Numbered from the stretch's first letter, positions 37,519-47,893 are shown. The stretch is 56,882 bases of DNA from Anaerovorax odorimutans DSM 5092 (GCF_000426305.1 NZ_AUFC01000021.1:1-56882); one strand, 5' to 3'. The notes: a model not told the origin generated them from the letters alone. Made by a program: numbers and translations.

Positions 37519-38121
37519 TTATTTTTGTTTCTTCGATTTTATAAAATATTCATTAAGTAATTTTTGTGCTAAATATTTTTCAAAATCAGCTTTTATAGTC
37601 AAATTAACTATAATAGTAAAAAGTTCAATCATATCATCATCATAAAGGCCTCCATCGCTCAATGATTTTTTTAAATGCTGTATATCATCAATTGCTGATT
37701 TTGCCATTTCATTTTCATTATCCTTTTGTACATCAACAATACTTTTATAAAGAAGTTCCAAATCAATTTTATCATCAAATTCTGAATTATAATTATCAAT
37801 GATAGGTTTCATTAACATTTCAATTTCACCCATTTGAAAAGTATTTTTTAAATAATAAATTAATGTTAATATAATTAAATGATCCTTATTATATTTTTTG
37901 TTCTTTGTCCTTGGAAGTAAATTATGTTTCACATAATTGTTTATCATCGTTTTAGTAAGAACCTTATCTTTTTCATTTCTCTTATAAATTTCCAGTTTTT
38001 TATTCATAAAATTAGATACTTGATCCATATATAAATCCATATCAGGAAAAGAATCAGTATCATGCTTATTATTGTTTAAAAAATCTTCTATAATATTTTT
38101 CATATATTCTTCATGTCTCAT
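37519..38121 (-). CDS. DUF1836 domain protein
   Basis: A 200-residue protein with the family pattern PDMDLYMDQVSNFMNKKL, then KVLTKTMINNYVKHNLLPRTKNKKYNKDHLIILTLIYYLK. The first half looks like a MerR-type winged-helix DNA-binding fold, so it may be a regulator. No ligand domain is evident in the helical C-terminal half. GGAGG precedes the ATG. Neighbours give no functional clue. Confidence 0.88.
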   Translation of the reverse strand: MRHEEYMKNIIEDFLNNNKHDTDSFPDMDLYMDQVSNFMNKKLEIYKRNEKDKVLTKTMINNYVKHNLLPRTKNKKYNKDHLIILTLIYYLKNTFQMGEIEMLMKPIIDNYNSEFDDKIDLELLYKSIVDVQKDNENEMAKSAIDDIQHLKKSLSDGGLYDDDMIELFTIIVNLTIKADFEKYLAQKLLNEYFIKSKKQK

Positions 38122-38230
38122 TTATTAAACCTCCAACAAACTATTTATATCTAGTTATTATAACCTCATTATATTGTTTGTTATACTATATGTCAATCAT
38201 ATACATATTGATTCTATAATACCTAATATT

Positions 38231-38800
38231 TTAATTTGTATAGTTTTTAATAAACTCAATTGTTAATTTTCTCAGCTCATCTGTGCCTTTCATTATTTTT
38301 TCAGGAGTTGCATCTTTGCCTATTATTAATTCTTTTATTTCCTCAAGTTTATTTGCTATTTCTTCTCCGCACTCAGCTATTTTTAACTTCATCTGTAACT
38401 TGAAACTTATTAAATCCACTTTTTCTACATATCTGTTCAGCAAAGATATATACTCACTTGTACCAGAATTTTTTAATAATATTTGGGTCTTTATATAACT
38501 TGCATATATGCAATATTCTGCCACCAAATCTGATAATTCATTGCAGTATTGTTTTTTTTCATTCATTTTTTGACTGATTTCACTTGTATCTTTAGTAATC
38601 CACATTATCAAAATCATCATAAGACCACTTATCAATGACCCCACACATGCTCCTGTAAAACTAATCCACATTGAATCAAAACTTTCTAGCATGAATTGGA
38701 GTACAATAACTATAGAAACTCCAACAATTATAGGCAAAAATAGTGCAAAAAAACCTAACCAATATCTATGATTTGAAAACAATATTCCCTTCTCCTTCAT
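38231..38800 (-). CDS. Small membrane protein with coiled-coil tail, unknown
   Basis: A 189-residue protein with two N-terminal helices (WLGFFALFLPIIVGVSIVIVL and ACVGSLISGLMMILIMWI) and a cytoplasmic helical tail rich in Lys/Glu. The ribosome site is weak (GTGGAA). No family was recognised. It stands alone between the DUF1836 gene and the methyltransferase terminator. Confidence 0.7.
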   Translation of the reverse strand: MKEKGILFSNHRYWLGFFALFLPIIVGVSIVIVLQFMLESFDSMWISFTGACVGSLISGLMMILIMWITKDTSEISQKMNEKKQYCNELSDLVAEYCIYASYIKTQILLKNSGTSEYISLLNRYVEKVDLISFKLQMKLKIAECGEEIANKLEEIKELIIGKDATPEKIMKGTDELRKLTIEFIKNYTN

Positions 38801-38882
38801 AAATTTTGTTTTAATATTCCACTTTTATGTTTATCTTTTTAATTATAATTTATGTATTAAAATAACTTGCTGTTCTATTTAA

Positions 38883-38930
38883 AATAAAAGAATATCTGTA
38901 TGTTTATTAAAACTCAAACATAAGATATCC
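38883..38930 (-). terminator. Probable terminator after THUMP methyltransferase gene
   Basis: Minus-strand arms ATATCTTATGTTT and AAACATACAGATAT (38916-38928, 38892-38905) pair with small bulges and are followed by a T-rich tail. Confidence 0.6.
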
Positions 38931-38986
38931 TTAAAATTTTTAAATCTATTTATTTCATATCTGTAAATTAAATCATCATATTGTAA

Positions 38987-40123
38987 TTAAGCTTTTACCG
39001 GCTTTGCGCCATAATACTGATAATAACATACCTCGAGTCTTCCGTTATATAGTTTTCTCCTTCTATCTGCTGGTCTGTTAAAAGTTAATCTTTCAAATTC
39101 TTTATCTGTAGTTACAAGATAAAGTGACCATGTTGGATTTTTCTTAAAAAATAAATTTAAATCCCTGTAAATCTTATGAATATCTTCTTTTTCACCGATT
39201 CTTTCTCCATAAGGGGGATTACAAATCATTATTCCGTAATTTTCCTCTATTTTAAATTTACTAAATGGTACAACGGAAAATTCAATACAATCATCTACAC
39301 CTGCCTCCTCTGCATTTTTTCTCGCAGCCTTTACAGCAGCAGGATTAATATCTGATGCCTTAATCCTAATATCCGCATCATATTTAATAGCTTCATACGC
39401 TTTTTTTCTCTCTTCTTTCCATAATTTTTCAGAAATAGCTGACCATCCTTCAGAAGCAAATTTTCTTGATAGTCCCGGCGCAATATTTCTTCCAATCATT
39501 GCAGCTTCAATGGCAATAGTACCTGAACCACACATAGGATCTGCCAAAAGCCTTCCCTCTTTCCAAAAAGATAATTGAACCATGGCAGATGCCAGAGTTT
39601 CTTTAATTGGAGCGGCCACATCTTCTACTCTGTATCCTCTCTTATGCAGACCTGCTCCGCTTGTATCTATAGTAAGCGTTACTCTGTCTTTTAAAATAGT
39701 TATCTTTACAGTATATTCTGATCCAGTCTCTTTAAACCAGTCACAATGGTATACCTCTTTTAATTTTTCTACAATAGCTTTTTTTACAATAGCTTGACAA
39801 TCAGGTACACTGTGAAGCTTTGACTTTACAGAAGACCCTGTTACAGTAAACTTACCATCTTCAGGTATCCACTGTTCCCAAGGCAAAGCTTTTGTCTGCT
39901 GAAACAGTTCTTCAAAAGAAAATGCATTAAATTCTCCCATCTTCAGGAGCACTCGGTCTGCACATCTAAGCCATAAGTTTGATTTCACAATAGCTCTTTC
40001 ATCTCCCATAAAGGTTATTTTTGCATCTTCTGACTTTATGATTTTATATCCAAGTGTCTCAACTTCTCTTTTTACGATTGCTTCTAGACCAAATGTGGCA
40101 GTAGCTATAATTTCCAGTTTCAT
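38987..40123 (-). CDS. THUMP-domain class I SAM RNA methyltransferase
   Basis: A 378-residue protein related to the N-terminal part of RlmL and Bacillus YpsC. The N-terminal THUMP/ferredoxin-like domain is followed by the methyltransferase domain with LLADPMCGSGTIAIEAAM and the catalytic MICNPPYGERIG motif typical of N2-guanine methylation. It likely modifies 23S rRNA. AAAGG precedes the ATG. Confidence 0.92.
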   Translation of the reverse strand: MKLEIIATATFGLEAIVKREVETLGYKIIKSEDAKITFMGDERAIVKSNLWLRCADRVLLKMGEFNAFSFEELFQQTKALPWEQWIPEDGKFTVTGSSVKSKLHSVPDCQAIVKKAIVEKLKEVYHCDWFKETGSEYTVKITILKDRVTLTIDTSGAGLHKRGYRVEDVAAPIKETLASAMVQLSFWKEGRLLADPMCGSGTIAIEAAMIGRNIAPGLSRKFASEGWSAISEKLWKEERKKAYEAIKYDADIRIKASDINPAAVKAARKNAEEAGVDDCIEFSVVPFSKFKIEENYGIMICNPPYGERIGEKEDIHKIYRDLNLFFKKNPTWSLYLVTTDKEFERLTFNRPADRRRKLYNGRLEVCYYQYYGAKPVKA

Positions 40124-40147
40124 AATATAATAAACCTTTCTTATATA

Positions 40148-40180
40148 AAACAGACAGTTACTAATGGTAACTGCCCGTTT
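40148..40180 (-). terminator. Terminator of mreB
   Basis: On the minus strand AAACGGGCAGTTAC pairs with GTAACTGTCTGTTT using G-U pairs, followed by TTTTATAT. The G-U pattern shows it works on the minus-strand transcript. Confidence 0.8.
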
Positions 40181-40196
40181 CGTTTAATTTATAAAT

Positions 40197-41219
40197 TTAG
40201 ATAAAAGATCTTTTTCTGTTCATAGAATTGTTCTCAATTGCATCAATTGAATTTAATGCTTTTCCTGTACCTATGGCAACACAATCCTTTGGGTTTTCCG
40301 CAATACTTACATGTATACCCGTTCTTTCTTGAATTCTTTCATCAATTCCATGAAGTAATGCTCCACCGCCGGTAATAATTATTCCGCTGTTACTAATATC
40401 AGCCGCAAGTTCCGGAGGAGTTCTTTCCAATACTCCATGTGCTGCTTCACATATAACCTGCAATGGTTCATCAAGTGCTTCCATCATCTCTTTAGATGTG
40501 ATTTCCACAGATTTTGGCAATCCAGTAACCAAATCTCTGCCTCTACACTCTTTGACAATCATTTCTTCTCTAGGATAAGCTGTACCTATGGTCATTTTAA
40601 TTATTTCTGCTGTACGTTCACCAATATATAATTTATGCTCTTTCCTCATATATTTAATAATTGCTTCATCAAATCTATCACCGGCAACCTTTACAGAAGT
40701 ACTTGTAACTATACCTCCTAACGAAATAACAGCAATATCTGTTGTTCCTCCACCGATATCAATAACCATTGATCCATCTGGTTTAGAAATATCAAGACCT
40801 GCGCCTATAGCCGCCGCTACAGGTTCTTCCATTAAAAATACAGCTTTGCCACCTGCCTGAGTTGCCGCCTCACGAACAGCTCTCTTTTCAACTTCTGTTA
40901 CTCCGCTAGGCACGCACACCATAATTCTCGGCTTAAAAAATTTACTACTTCCACAAGTTTTTCTAATAAAATGTTTCAACATTCTTTCTGTAATATCATA
41001 ATCTGAGATTACTCCATCTCTAAGCGGTCTTACCGCAACAATATTTGCCGGTGTTCTTCCAAGCATTTGTCTTGCCTCTTCACCTACAGCAAGTATTTCA
41101 TTCGTATCCCTGTTTATGGCAACCACAGAAGGCTCATTTAAAACCACTCCCTTGCCTTTTATATAAACTAGAACATTAGCTGTACCTAAGTCAATGCCAA
41201 CTTCATCTGTAAATGCCAA
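40197..41219 (-). CDS. mreB: Rod-shape-determining actin homologue MreB/Mbl
   Basis: A membrane-associated actin-like ATPase that guides cell-wall elongation. The phosphate motifs are VGIDLGTANVLVYIKGKG and MVIDIGGGTTDIAVISLGG, with GIIITGGGALLHGID near the end. The TTG at 41219 is preferred because AGGAGTG lies 8 bases upstream; this gives 340 residues. A longer frame from 41249 lacks a site. No mreC/mreD genes follow, as for the stand-alone Mbl/MreB paralogues of Firmicutes. Confidence 0.94.
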   Translation of the reverse strand: MAFTDEVGIDLGTANVLVYIKGKGVVLNEPSVVAINRDTNEILAVGEEARQMLGRTPANIVAVRPLRDGVISDYDITERMLKHFIRKTCGSSKFFKPRIMVCVPSGVTEVEKRAVREAATQAGGKAVFLMEEPVAAAIGAGLDISKPDGSMVIDIGGGTTDIAVISLGGIVTSTSVKVAGDRFDEAIIKYMRKEHKLYIGERTAEIIKMTIGTAYPREEMIVKECRGRDLVTGLPKSVEITSKEMMEALDEPLQVICEAAHGVLERTPPELAADISNSGIIITGGGALLHGIDERIQERTGIHVSIAENPKDCVAIGTGKALNSIDAIENNSMNRKRSFI

Positions 41220-41275
41220 AATAATCACTCCTTTTAATTTGGTTCTCAATAGTAAAATCTATAATAAGCTCAATT

Positions 41276-41315
41276 GGCACCTAAGTAATTTATAAAACAA
41301 ATACTAATAGGTGCC
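41276..41315 (-). other. Hairpin in the mreB 5' leader
   Basis: Arms GGCACCTA and TAGGTGCC (41276-41283 and 41308-41315) enclose 24 bases. It lies downstream of the mreB promoter and about 55 bases before the start codon, with no T run, so it is a leader structure rather than a carB terminator. Confidence 0.5.
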
Positions 41316-41383
41316 TTACAGAAAATTCACAATGTGTACTTCTATAATTATAAGTCTATATTATCTTTTATCCTCGTCATAAT

Positions 41384-41412
41384 ATTATATATACTATTTG
41401 CATATTTATCAA
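41384..41412 (-). promoter_or_regulatory. mreB promoter
   Basis: Minus-strand TTGATA (41407-41412), 17-base spacer, TATAAT (41384-41389). It lies in the carB-mreB gap, so mreB can be expressed apart from the arginine operon. Confidence 0.75.
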
Positions 41413-41450
41413 TTTTTATTTTGCTATTTCACAAAATGTACACAAATTTC

Positions 41451-44400
41451 TTAGATTTTTACAATATCAACCATTTTAAAATCTTCAATTGACTTATTCA
41501 TTAACAAACAATTTGCTAAAGCATTCGCTGTATCTATTGATGTTAAGCAAGCAATGTTACGTTCTATGGCTTTTCTTCTCATTTTTACTGACTGTACTGC
41601 CGGTTTTCTTCCGATTTTTGAAGTTGATACAACAAAATCAACTTCACCGCTGTCAAATAAATCCGTAGTATTAGGAGATGGTCCTCCATCTTTGTTTATG
41701 ACAATTGCAGGAATTCCATTAGCCATGAGATATTTACCTGTGCCCTTTGTTGCACAAATTTTATATCCGAAATCTATAAATTTCTGAGCCAATGGTACTA
41801 TTTCGGGTTTATCCGCATCCTTTACAGTTATTAAGACACAATTACCTACTTTATGAAGTTCATATCCTGCACCGATTAATCCTTTAAATAATGCCGTTTC
41901 AAAATCTTTATCAATTCCAAGTACTTCACCTGTGGATTTCATTTCAGGTCCCAAATGATTATCCGCATCATGCAGTTTAGGGAAACTAAACACCGGTACT
42001 TTTACTGCAACATATTCACCTTCTTCACAAACGCCACTCTTGTAACCAAGCTCTTTAAGACTTGCTCCAAGCATAACTTTTGTAGCTAAGTCAACTATTG
42101 GAACATTGGTAACTTTGCTGATGTATGGAACAGTTCTTGATGAGCGAGGATTTACCTCAATAACATATACCTGTCCTTCATATAAAACATATTGGATATT
42201 TACTAAACCTAAAACCTTTAACTCTTTTGCTAGTTTGCCTGTATATTCAATGATAGAATTTCTTACATCTTCAGAAATGGTCTGTGGCGGATAAACAGAA
42301 ATGGAATCTCCTGAATGTACACCTGCGCGTTCAATATGTTCCATAATTCCCGGTATCAAGAAATCTTCTCCGTCACAAACGGCATCTACTTCAAGCTCCG
42401 TACCCATTAAATATTTATCAATCAGCACAGGATTTTCAAGTTCAACAGAAGTAATAATATTCATGTACTCTACAACATCACTTTCTTTGTAAGCAATGAT
42501 CATGTTTTGACCGCCAAGCACATATGAAGGTCTGAGAAGTACAGGGAAACCTAATTCTTTAGCTTCTTTTACTGCTTCTTCTGTAGTAAATGCCATCTTT
42601 CCGTTTGGTCTTGGAATTGCACATTTTTCCAAAAGCTTATCAAAACGTTCTCTGTCTTCAGCCTCATCTATACTGTCGGCAGATGTTCCAAGAATATTCA
42701 TACCTTTTTTCTTTAAGAATTTAGTAAGCTTGATTGCAGTTTGCCCTCCAAACTGTACTACTACTCCCCATGGTTTTTCTGTCTCTATAATAGACTCCAC
42801 ATCTTCCGGAGTAAGGGGCTCAAAATATAATCTGTCTGAAATATCAAAGTCTGTAGATACAGTTTCTGGGTTATTGTTTACAATAATCGCTTCATAGCCT
42901 TCTTCTTTCAATGCTGTGACACAATGTACCGAACAATAATCAAATTCAATACCTTGTCCTATTCTTATAGGGCCTGAACCGAATACAATAATTTTCTTCT
43001 TTCCGCTTTCATGTTCTTCAATAAACTCTGCAGCCTCATTTTCATCATCATAAGTAGAATAGAAATATGGTGTTTCTGCTGAGAATTCCGCTGCACATGT
43101 ATCTACCATTTTATAAGATGCATACAATTTCAGCGGTGGCTTTTGTCCACTTATTTTTTCTATAGTAGTATCTAAGAATCCAAATTTCTTAGCTTTTTTA
43201 TATTTCTCCTCTGTAAGCTCACCATGTGCCAATTCCAATTCCAAGTTAACAAGATTGTTTAACTTACTTATGAACCACTTATCAATTTTTGTTATATCAT
43301 GAATAGTATCTATGTCAATTCCTCTTTTTAATGCTGCATATACTACAAAGATTCTTTCATCATCACAATTATGAAGCAATTCTAAAATAGTCTTGGTTTT
43401 TTTATTTTTTAATTTTGGTAAATTTAATGTATCAAGTCCAAGCTCAATACAACGAACGGCTTTCATCATAGCCTGTTCAAAATAAGTACCAATAGCCATG
43501 ATTTCGCCAGTGGCTTTCATCTGTGTTCCCAGTTCTCTTTTTGCATAGACAAATTTATCAAACGGCCATTTTGGAAATTTCACAACAACATAATCAAGTG
43601 CAGGCTCAAAGCAAGCATATGTTTTACCTGTAACAGAATTTAATATCTCATCTAAAGTATAGCCTATTGCAATCTTTGTGGAAACCTTTGCTATTGGATA
43701 GCCTGTTGCCTTTGATGCCAATGCAGATGAACGAGAAACTCTTGGATTTACTTCAATTACTGCATATTCAAAGCTATGTGGATTTAGTGCAAACTGACAG
43801 TTGCATCCTCCTTCCACGCCAAGTGCCTGTATGATATTTATAGATGCAGTACGAAGCATCTGATATTCCTTATCAGAAAGAGTAACAGCAGGAGCAATTA
43901 CAATTGAATCTCCTGTATGAACACCTACAGGATCTACATTTTCCATGGAACAAACGGTTATAGTATTATTCTTACTGTCTCTTATAATTTCAAATTCTAT
44001 TTCTTTCCATCCTGAAACGCACTTCTCTATTAATATTTGTGTTATAGGGCTTAATCTTAAACCATTTTCACCAATAATTGTTAGTTCTTCTCTGTTCTTT
44101 GCAATTCCTCCGCCTGTACCGCCAAGAGTATAAGCAGGTCTTACGATAATGGGATACCCGATTTCTTCTGCGAATTCAAGGGCATCTACTATATTTGTCA
44201 CTACCTTTGAAGGAATTACTGGTTCTCCTATGGATTCCAGCATATCTTTGAATAATTGTCTATCTTCAGCTTTATCTATGATTTCCGGTGTAGCACCTAA
44301 AAGCTTTACATTCTCCTCTTCTAAAAAACCTTCTTTTGCAAGCTGCATGGAAAGTGTTAAAGCTGTCTGTCCTCCCATAGTGGGAAGTATGCTGTCTGGT

Positions 44401-44645
44401 TTTTCTTCACTGATAATTTTCTTTAATACTGGAATAGTAAGCGGCTCAATGTATACTTTGTCCGCCATAGTTTTATCTGTCATAATTGTGGCAGGATTTG
44501 AATTTACTAAAACCACCTCAAGTCCATCATCCTTAAGAGAACGGCACATTTGAGTTCCTGCATAATCAAATTCAGCAGCCTGACCAATAATAATCGGACC
44601 TGATCCAATTACAAGTATTTTTTTTATATCTTTACGTAATGGCAT
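41451..44645 (-). CDS. carB: Carbamoyl-phosphate synthase large subunit
   Basis: The 1064-residue subunit makes carbamoyl phosphate from ammonia, bicarbonate and ATP. It contains duplicated ATP-grasp halves (KKILVIGSGPIIIGQAAEFDYAGTQ and KKKIIVFGSGPIRIGQGIEFDY) and a C-terminal MGS-like allosteric domain (YKICATKGTGKYLMANGI). The ATG at 44645 (MPLRKDIKK) follows GAGGTG. The longer frame from 44672 would overlap carA. It is the last gene of the arginine operon. Confidence 0.97.
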   Translation of the reverse strand: MPLRKDIKKILVIGSGPIIIGQAAEFDYAGTQMCRSLKDDGLEVVLVNSNPATIMTDKTMADKVYIEPLTIPVLKKIISEEKPDSILPTMGGQTALTLSMQLAKEGFLEEENVKLLGATPEIIDKAEDRQLFKDMLESIGEPVIPSKVVTNIVDALEFAEEIGYPIIVRPAYTLGGTGGGIAKNREELTIIGENGLRLSPITQILIEKCVSGWKEIEFEIIRDSKNNTITVCSMENVDPVGVHTGDSIVIAPAVTLSDKEYQMLRTASINIIQALGVEGGCNCQFALNPHSFEYAVIEVNPRVSRSSALASKATGYPIAKVSTKIAIGYTLDEILNSVTGKTYACFEPALDYVVVKFPKWPFDKFVYAKRELGTQMKATGEIMAIGTYFEQAMMKAVRCIELGLDTLNLPKLKNKKTKTILELLHNCDDERIFVVYAALKRGIDIDTIHDITKIDKWFISKLNNLVNLELELAHGELTEEKYKKAKKFGFLDTTIEKISGQKPPLKLYASYKMVDTCAAEFSAETPYFYSTYDDENEAAEFIEEHESGKKKIIVFGSGPIRIGQGIEFDYCSVHCVTALKEEGYEAIIVNNNPETVSTDFDISDRLYFEPLTPEDVESIIETEKPWGVVVQFGGQTAIKLTKFLKKKGMNILGTSADSIDEAEDRERFDKLLEKCAIPRPNGKMAFTTEEAVKEAKELGFPVLLRPSYVLGGQNMIIAYKESDVVEYMNIITSVELENPVLIDKYLMGTELEVDAVCDGEDFLIPGIMEHIERAGVHSGDSISVYPPQTISEDVRNSIIEYTGKLAKELKVLGLVNIQYVLYEGQVYVIEVNPRSSRTVPYISKVTNVPIVDLATKVMLGASLKELGYKSGVCEEGEYVAVKVPVFSFPKLHDADNHLGPEMKSTGEVLGIDKDFETALFKGLIGAGYELHKVGNCVLITVKDADKPEIVPLAQKFIDFGYKICATKGTGKYLMANGIPAIVINKDGGPSPNTTDLFDSGEVDFVVSTSKIGRKPAVQSVKMRRKAIERNIACLTSIDTANALANCLLMNKSIEDFKMVDIVKI

Positions 44646-44658
44646 TTTCACTGCACCT

Positions 44659-45774
44659 CTACTTTTTCTCACTCATCATTGCTATAAACTTATCAAATAG
44701 GTATTGTGTATCCTGAGGTCCTCCGCAAGCTTCCGGATGGAATTGAACTGTAAATGCATTTCCATTGGAATATTCAATACCCTCACAGCTTTTATCATTT
44801 GCACTGAAATGACTTACAAACCCAACTGCTTCTGGTATTGTATCGCCTATTACTGCATATCCATGATTTTGGCTAGTAACAAAGATTCTATCTAAATTTA
44901 CATCTACCACAGGTTGATTTGCACCTCTGTGTCCATATTTAAGCTTTTCCGTTTTAGCTCCGTTAGCAAGGGCTAAAAGCTGATGACCTAAGCAGATTCC
45001 CAAAACAGGAATATTAAGTTTCATAAGTTCTTTTAAAATTGCAATTGGTTCTATATTTTCGGTAGGATCTCCAGGACCGTTTGAAAGCATAATACCATCT
45101 GGACTTAATGTCTTTATTTCAGCCAAACTGGTATTATATGGAACAACTGTCACATCACATCCTCTGTCCATAAGACTTCTTAAAATATTTGCCTTATATC
45201 CATAATCATATAGAACAATATGGTATTTACTGTCCTCTGAATTATAACGTTTAGCCTTTTTACACGATACGGATTTTACTGCATCATTTATTACATAATT
45301 CTTAAGTTCTGAAATAAAACTGTCTAAATCAACTGGCATTTCGGTAGTAATAGCGCCATTCATTACGCCATATTCTCTGATTTTTTTTGTTAAAGCTCTT
45401 GTATCTATTCCATATAATCCTATAATATTTTGAGATTTTAAATATTCATCAATTGTATATTTACTTCTGAAATTCGAAGGCTCTTCACACGCCTCTCTAA
45501 CAATATATCCTTTAACCCAAACCTTTGCAGATTCTTTATCTGTATCATTCAATCCGTAATTCCCAATCAAAGGAAATGTCTGTGTTACAATCTGACCATA
45601 GTAGCTTGGATCTGTTAAGGTTTCTTGATAACCTGTCATTCCTGTTGTAAACACAACTTCACCAACAGATGTACCGCTTGCACCAAAACTGTAACCTTCG
45701 TACACTGTCCCATCTGCAAGGATTAAATAAGCCTTCTTATCTTTTTTCTCTTTTTCCTTACTGCTTTTTTCCAT
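44659..45774 (-). CDS. carA: Carbamoyl-phosphate synthase small subunit
   Basis: A 371-residue glutaminase subunit. The class I amidotransferase triad cysteine is in PVLGICLGHQLLALANG, with FHPEACGGPQDT near the end. The N-terminus carries an extra Lys/Glu-rich stretch (MEKSSKEKEKKDKK) before AYLILADGTVYEG. AAGGAG precedes the ATG, at slightly long spacing. It lies 13 bases before carB. Confidence 0.97.
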   Translation of the reverse strand: MEKSSKEKEKKDKKAYLILADGTVYEGYSFGASGTSVGEVVFTTGMTGYQETLTDPSYYGQIVTQTFPLIGNYGLNDTDKESAKVWVKGYIVREACEEPSNFRSKYTIDEYLKSQNIIGLYGIDTRALTKKIREYGVMNGAITTEMPVDLDSFISELKNYVINDAVKSVSCKKAKRYNSEDSKYHIVLYDYGYKANILRSLMDRGCDVTVVPYNTSLAEIKTLSPDGIMLSNGPGDPTENIEPIAILKELMKLNIPVLGICLGHQLLALANGAKTEKLKYGHRGANQPVVDVNLDRIFVTSQNHGYAVIGDTIPEAVGFVSHFSANDKSCEGIEYSNGNAFTVQFHPEACGGPQDTQYLFDKFIAMMSEKK

Positions 45775-45838
45775 TTTTTTCTTACTCCTTAACTACCAAT
45801 TGTTATAAATTCAATTTAAACAAGCTAAACAAATCAAT

Positions 45839-47011
45839 TTAATTACTTAATGCTTTTTTTAGTATTTCTAATCCTTCATCTAATTCTTCATAAGTTATTG
45901 TCAAAGGTGGTAATAATCTGATTTTTTCTTTTGCAGTAAGTGGAATCAAACCATTTTCTATACAAGTTTTAACTACATCTTTTGCCGTCTTATTTTTTAC
46001 TTCTATACCTAACATCATTCCCATACCCGTTACACTTACCACATTATCCATTTTTTCTACTGCATCTTTTATATAAGCTCCTTTTTCAGACACTTCCTTT
46101 AAAAATGCATCATCTATTCTTTTTAAAACTTCAATGCCTCCAGCACAAGTAATTGGATTTCCTCCAAAGGTTGTACCATGATCCCCAGGCTTTAATACAT
46201 CACAAGTTTTCTTGCCGAAAAGTATGCCTCCTATTGGAAGTCCTGCACCTAAACCTTTAGCTAATGTTACCAAATCAGGCTCTATAGAAAACTGCTCATA
46301 GGCAAACAAGGTACCTGTTCTTCCTATTCCCGTTTGAACCTCATCAACAATAAATATTATATCTTTTTCTTTGCATATTTTACTTATATTAGAAACAAAA
46401 TCTTTTTCAAGAGGTACAACTCCGCCTTCACCTTGTACTAGTTCTAACATAATTGCACAAGTTTTTTCATTAATCTTTGATTTAACATCATCTATATCAT
46501 TTGCCTTAGCATAAGAAAATCCCTTTACAAATGGGGCAAAATATTTATGGTAATCTTCTTGACCAGTAGCTGTAATAGTGGCCATGGTTCTTCCATGAAA
46601 TGAATTGACCAGAGTAATTATTTCATATCTGTTCTCACCATATTTTTGAAAGCTGTATTTTCTTGCAGTTTTAATAGCACCTTCATTAGCTTCTGCTCCT
46701 GAATTTGCAAAGAACATTTTCTGCATACTGGTTCTTTTCAATACCATTTCAGCCAACTTACTGCAAGGATACGTGTAAAAAAGATTAGAGATATGCTGTA
46801 TCATATTAGCTTGTTTAGTTATAGCCTCTACCCAGCCTTTATCACAAAATCCTAAGGAATTAACACCAATTCCTGATGAAAAATCTATATATTTTTTACC
46901 TTCTGGAGAATAGCATGTTGCACCATTTCCCTTTTCTAAGCAAAGATCATATCTTGCATAAGTACCCATAACATTTTCGGCATCTCTTTTCATTATTTCT
47001 TCAGTATTCAT
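45839..47011 (-). CDS. argD: Acetylornithine aminotransferase
   Basis: A PLP class III aminotransferase of 390 residues. The cofactor lysine lies in LVTLAKGLGAGLPIGG, preceded by IIFIVDEVQTGIGRTG. FANSGAEANEGAIKTARKY binds phosphate. It converts N-acetylglutamate semialdehyde to N-acetylornithine. AAAGGATG precedes the ATG, and it follows argB with a 17-base gap. Confidence 0.96.
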   Translation of the reverse strand: MNTEEIMKRDAENVMGTYARYDLCLEKGNGATCYSPEGKKYIDFSSGIGVNSLGFCDKGWVEAITKQANMIQHISNLFYTYPCSKLAEMVLKRTSMQKMFFANSGAEANEGAIKTARKYSFQKYGENRYEIITLVNSFHGRTMATITATGQEDYHKYFAPFVKGFSYAKANDIDDVKSKINEKTCAIMLELVQGEGGVVPLEKDFVSNISKICKEKDIIFIVDEVQTGIGRTGTLFAYEQFSIEPDLVTLAKGLGAGLPIGGILFGKKTCDVLKPGDHGTTFGGNPITCAGGIEVLKRIDDAFLKEVSEKGAYIKDAVEKMDNVVSVTGMGMMLGIEVKNKTAKDVVKTCIENGLIPLTAKEKIRLLPPLTITYEELDEGLEILKKALSN

Positions 47012-47028
47012 TTACATTATCATCCTTT

Positions 47029-47883
47029 CTAATAGAATAAAGTACCTATTCCTTTATCTGAAAAAAGCTCTATTAAAATTGAATGCTTTATTCTTCCATC
47101 AATTATAACTGCTTCCTTAAGTCCGTTCTCTATTGCTTCAGCACAACTTTCTATCTTAGGAATCATTCCTCCTGAAATAATTCCTTCTTCTATCAATTTA
47201 GGAATTTCTGTGGTCTTAATTCTCGTAATTAATGATTCTTCATCTTTTATATCTTTTAAAAGTCCCCTTATATCCGTCATGGAAATAAGTTTTTCTGCTT
47301 TTAATGCGCCGGCTATTGCCGCCGCCGCAGTATCTGCATTTATATTATAAATCTGTCCTTCATGATCTACTCCTACTGTGGCAATCACAGGAATAAATCC
47401 ATTGTCCATTGCAAGTTCAATTGGTGCTGCATCAATCTTTGTAATCTCACCTACATAACCTAAATCCACATTACCCTTCATCTTAACAGCTTGTATCATT
47501 CCTCCGTCTGCACCGCAAAGCCCGATTGCCTTACCGTTATTATGATGTATTATGGAAACAAGACTTTTGTTTACTTTACCTGAAAGCACCATACCTACAA
47601 TTTCAGCTGTTTCTTTGTCTGTATATCTGAGACCATCTATAAATTTAGATTCTTTTCCTACTCTTTTCAGCATTGTACTTATATCAGGACCACCACCATG
47701 AACAAGTACTACTTTAATGCCTACTATGGAAAGAAGAACAATATCTCTCATTACTGCATTTTTTAATTCTTCATTTATCATTGCGTTGCCACCATATTTA
47801 ACAACGATTATTTTATCGAAAAATTTCTGTATATATGGAAGTGCTTCTGTAAGCACCTGAGCCCTATTTTTAGTCTCTTGCAT
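47029..47883 (-). CDS. argB: Acetylglutamate kinase
   Basis: A 284-residue amino-acid kinase: IVVKYGGNAMINEEL, VLVHGGGPDISTML, and IPVIATVGVDHEGQIYNINADTAAAAIA. The ATG at 47883 follows AAGGAG. The upstream ATGs at 47925 and 47913 lie within argJ and lack sites. It lies 10 bases after argJ. Confidence 0.96.
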   Translation of the reverse strand: MQETKNRAQVLTEALPYIQKFFDKIIVVKYGGNAMINEELKNAVMRDIVLLSIVGIKVVLVHGGGPDISTMLKRVGKESKFIDGLRYTDKETAEIVGMVLSGKVNKSLVSIIHHNNGKAIGLCGADGGMIQAVKMKGNVDLGYVGEITKIDAAPIELAMDNGFIPVIATVGVDHEGQIYNINADTAAAAIAGALKAEKLISMTDIRGLLKDIKDEESLITRIKTTEIPKLIEEGIISGGMIPKIESCAEAIENGLKEAVIIDGRIKHSILIELFSDKGIGTLFY

Positions 47884-47893
47884 TATTATCTCC

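Noticed and set aside
41451-44672. Upstream carB start giving a 1073-residue protein
   Set aside because: It would overlap carA and lacks a ribosome site; the start at 44645 has GAGGTG at good spacing and matches the family N-terminus.
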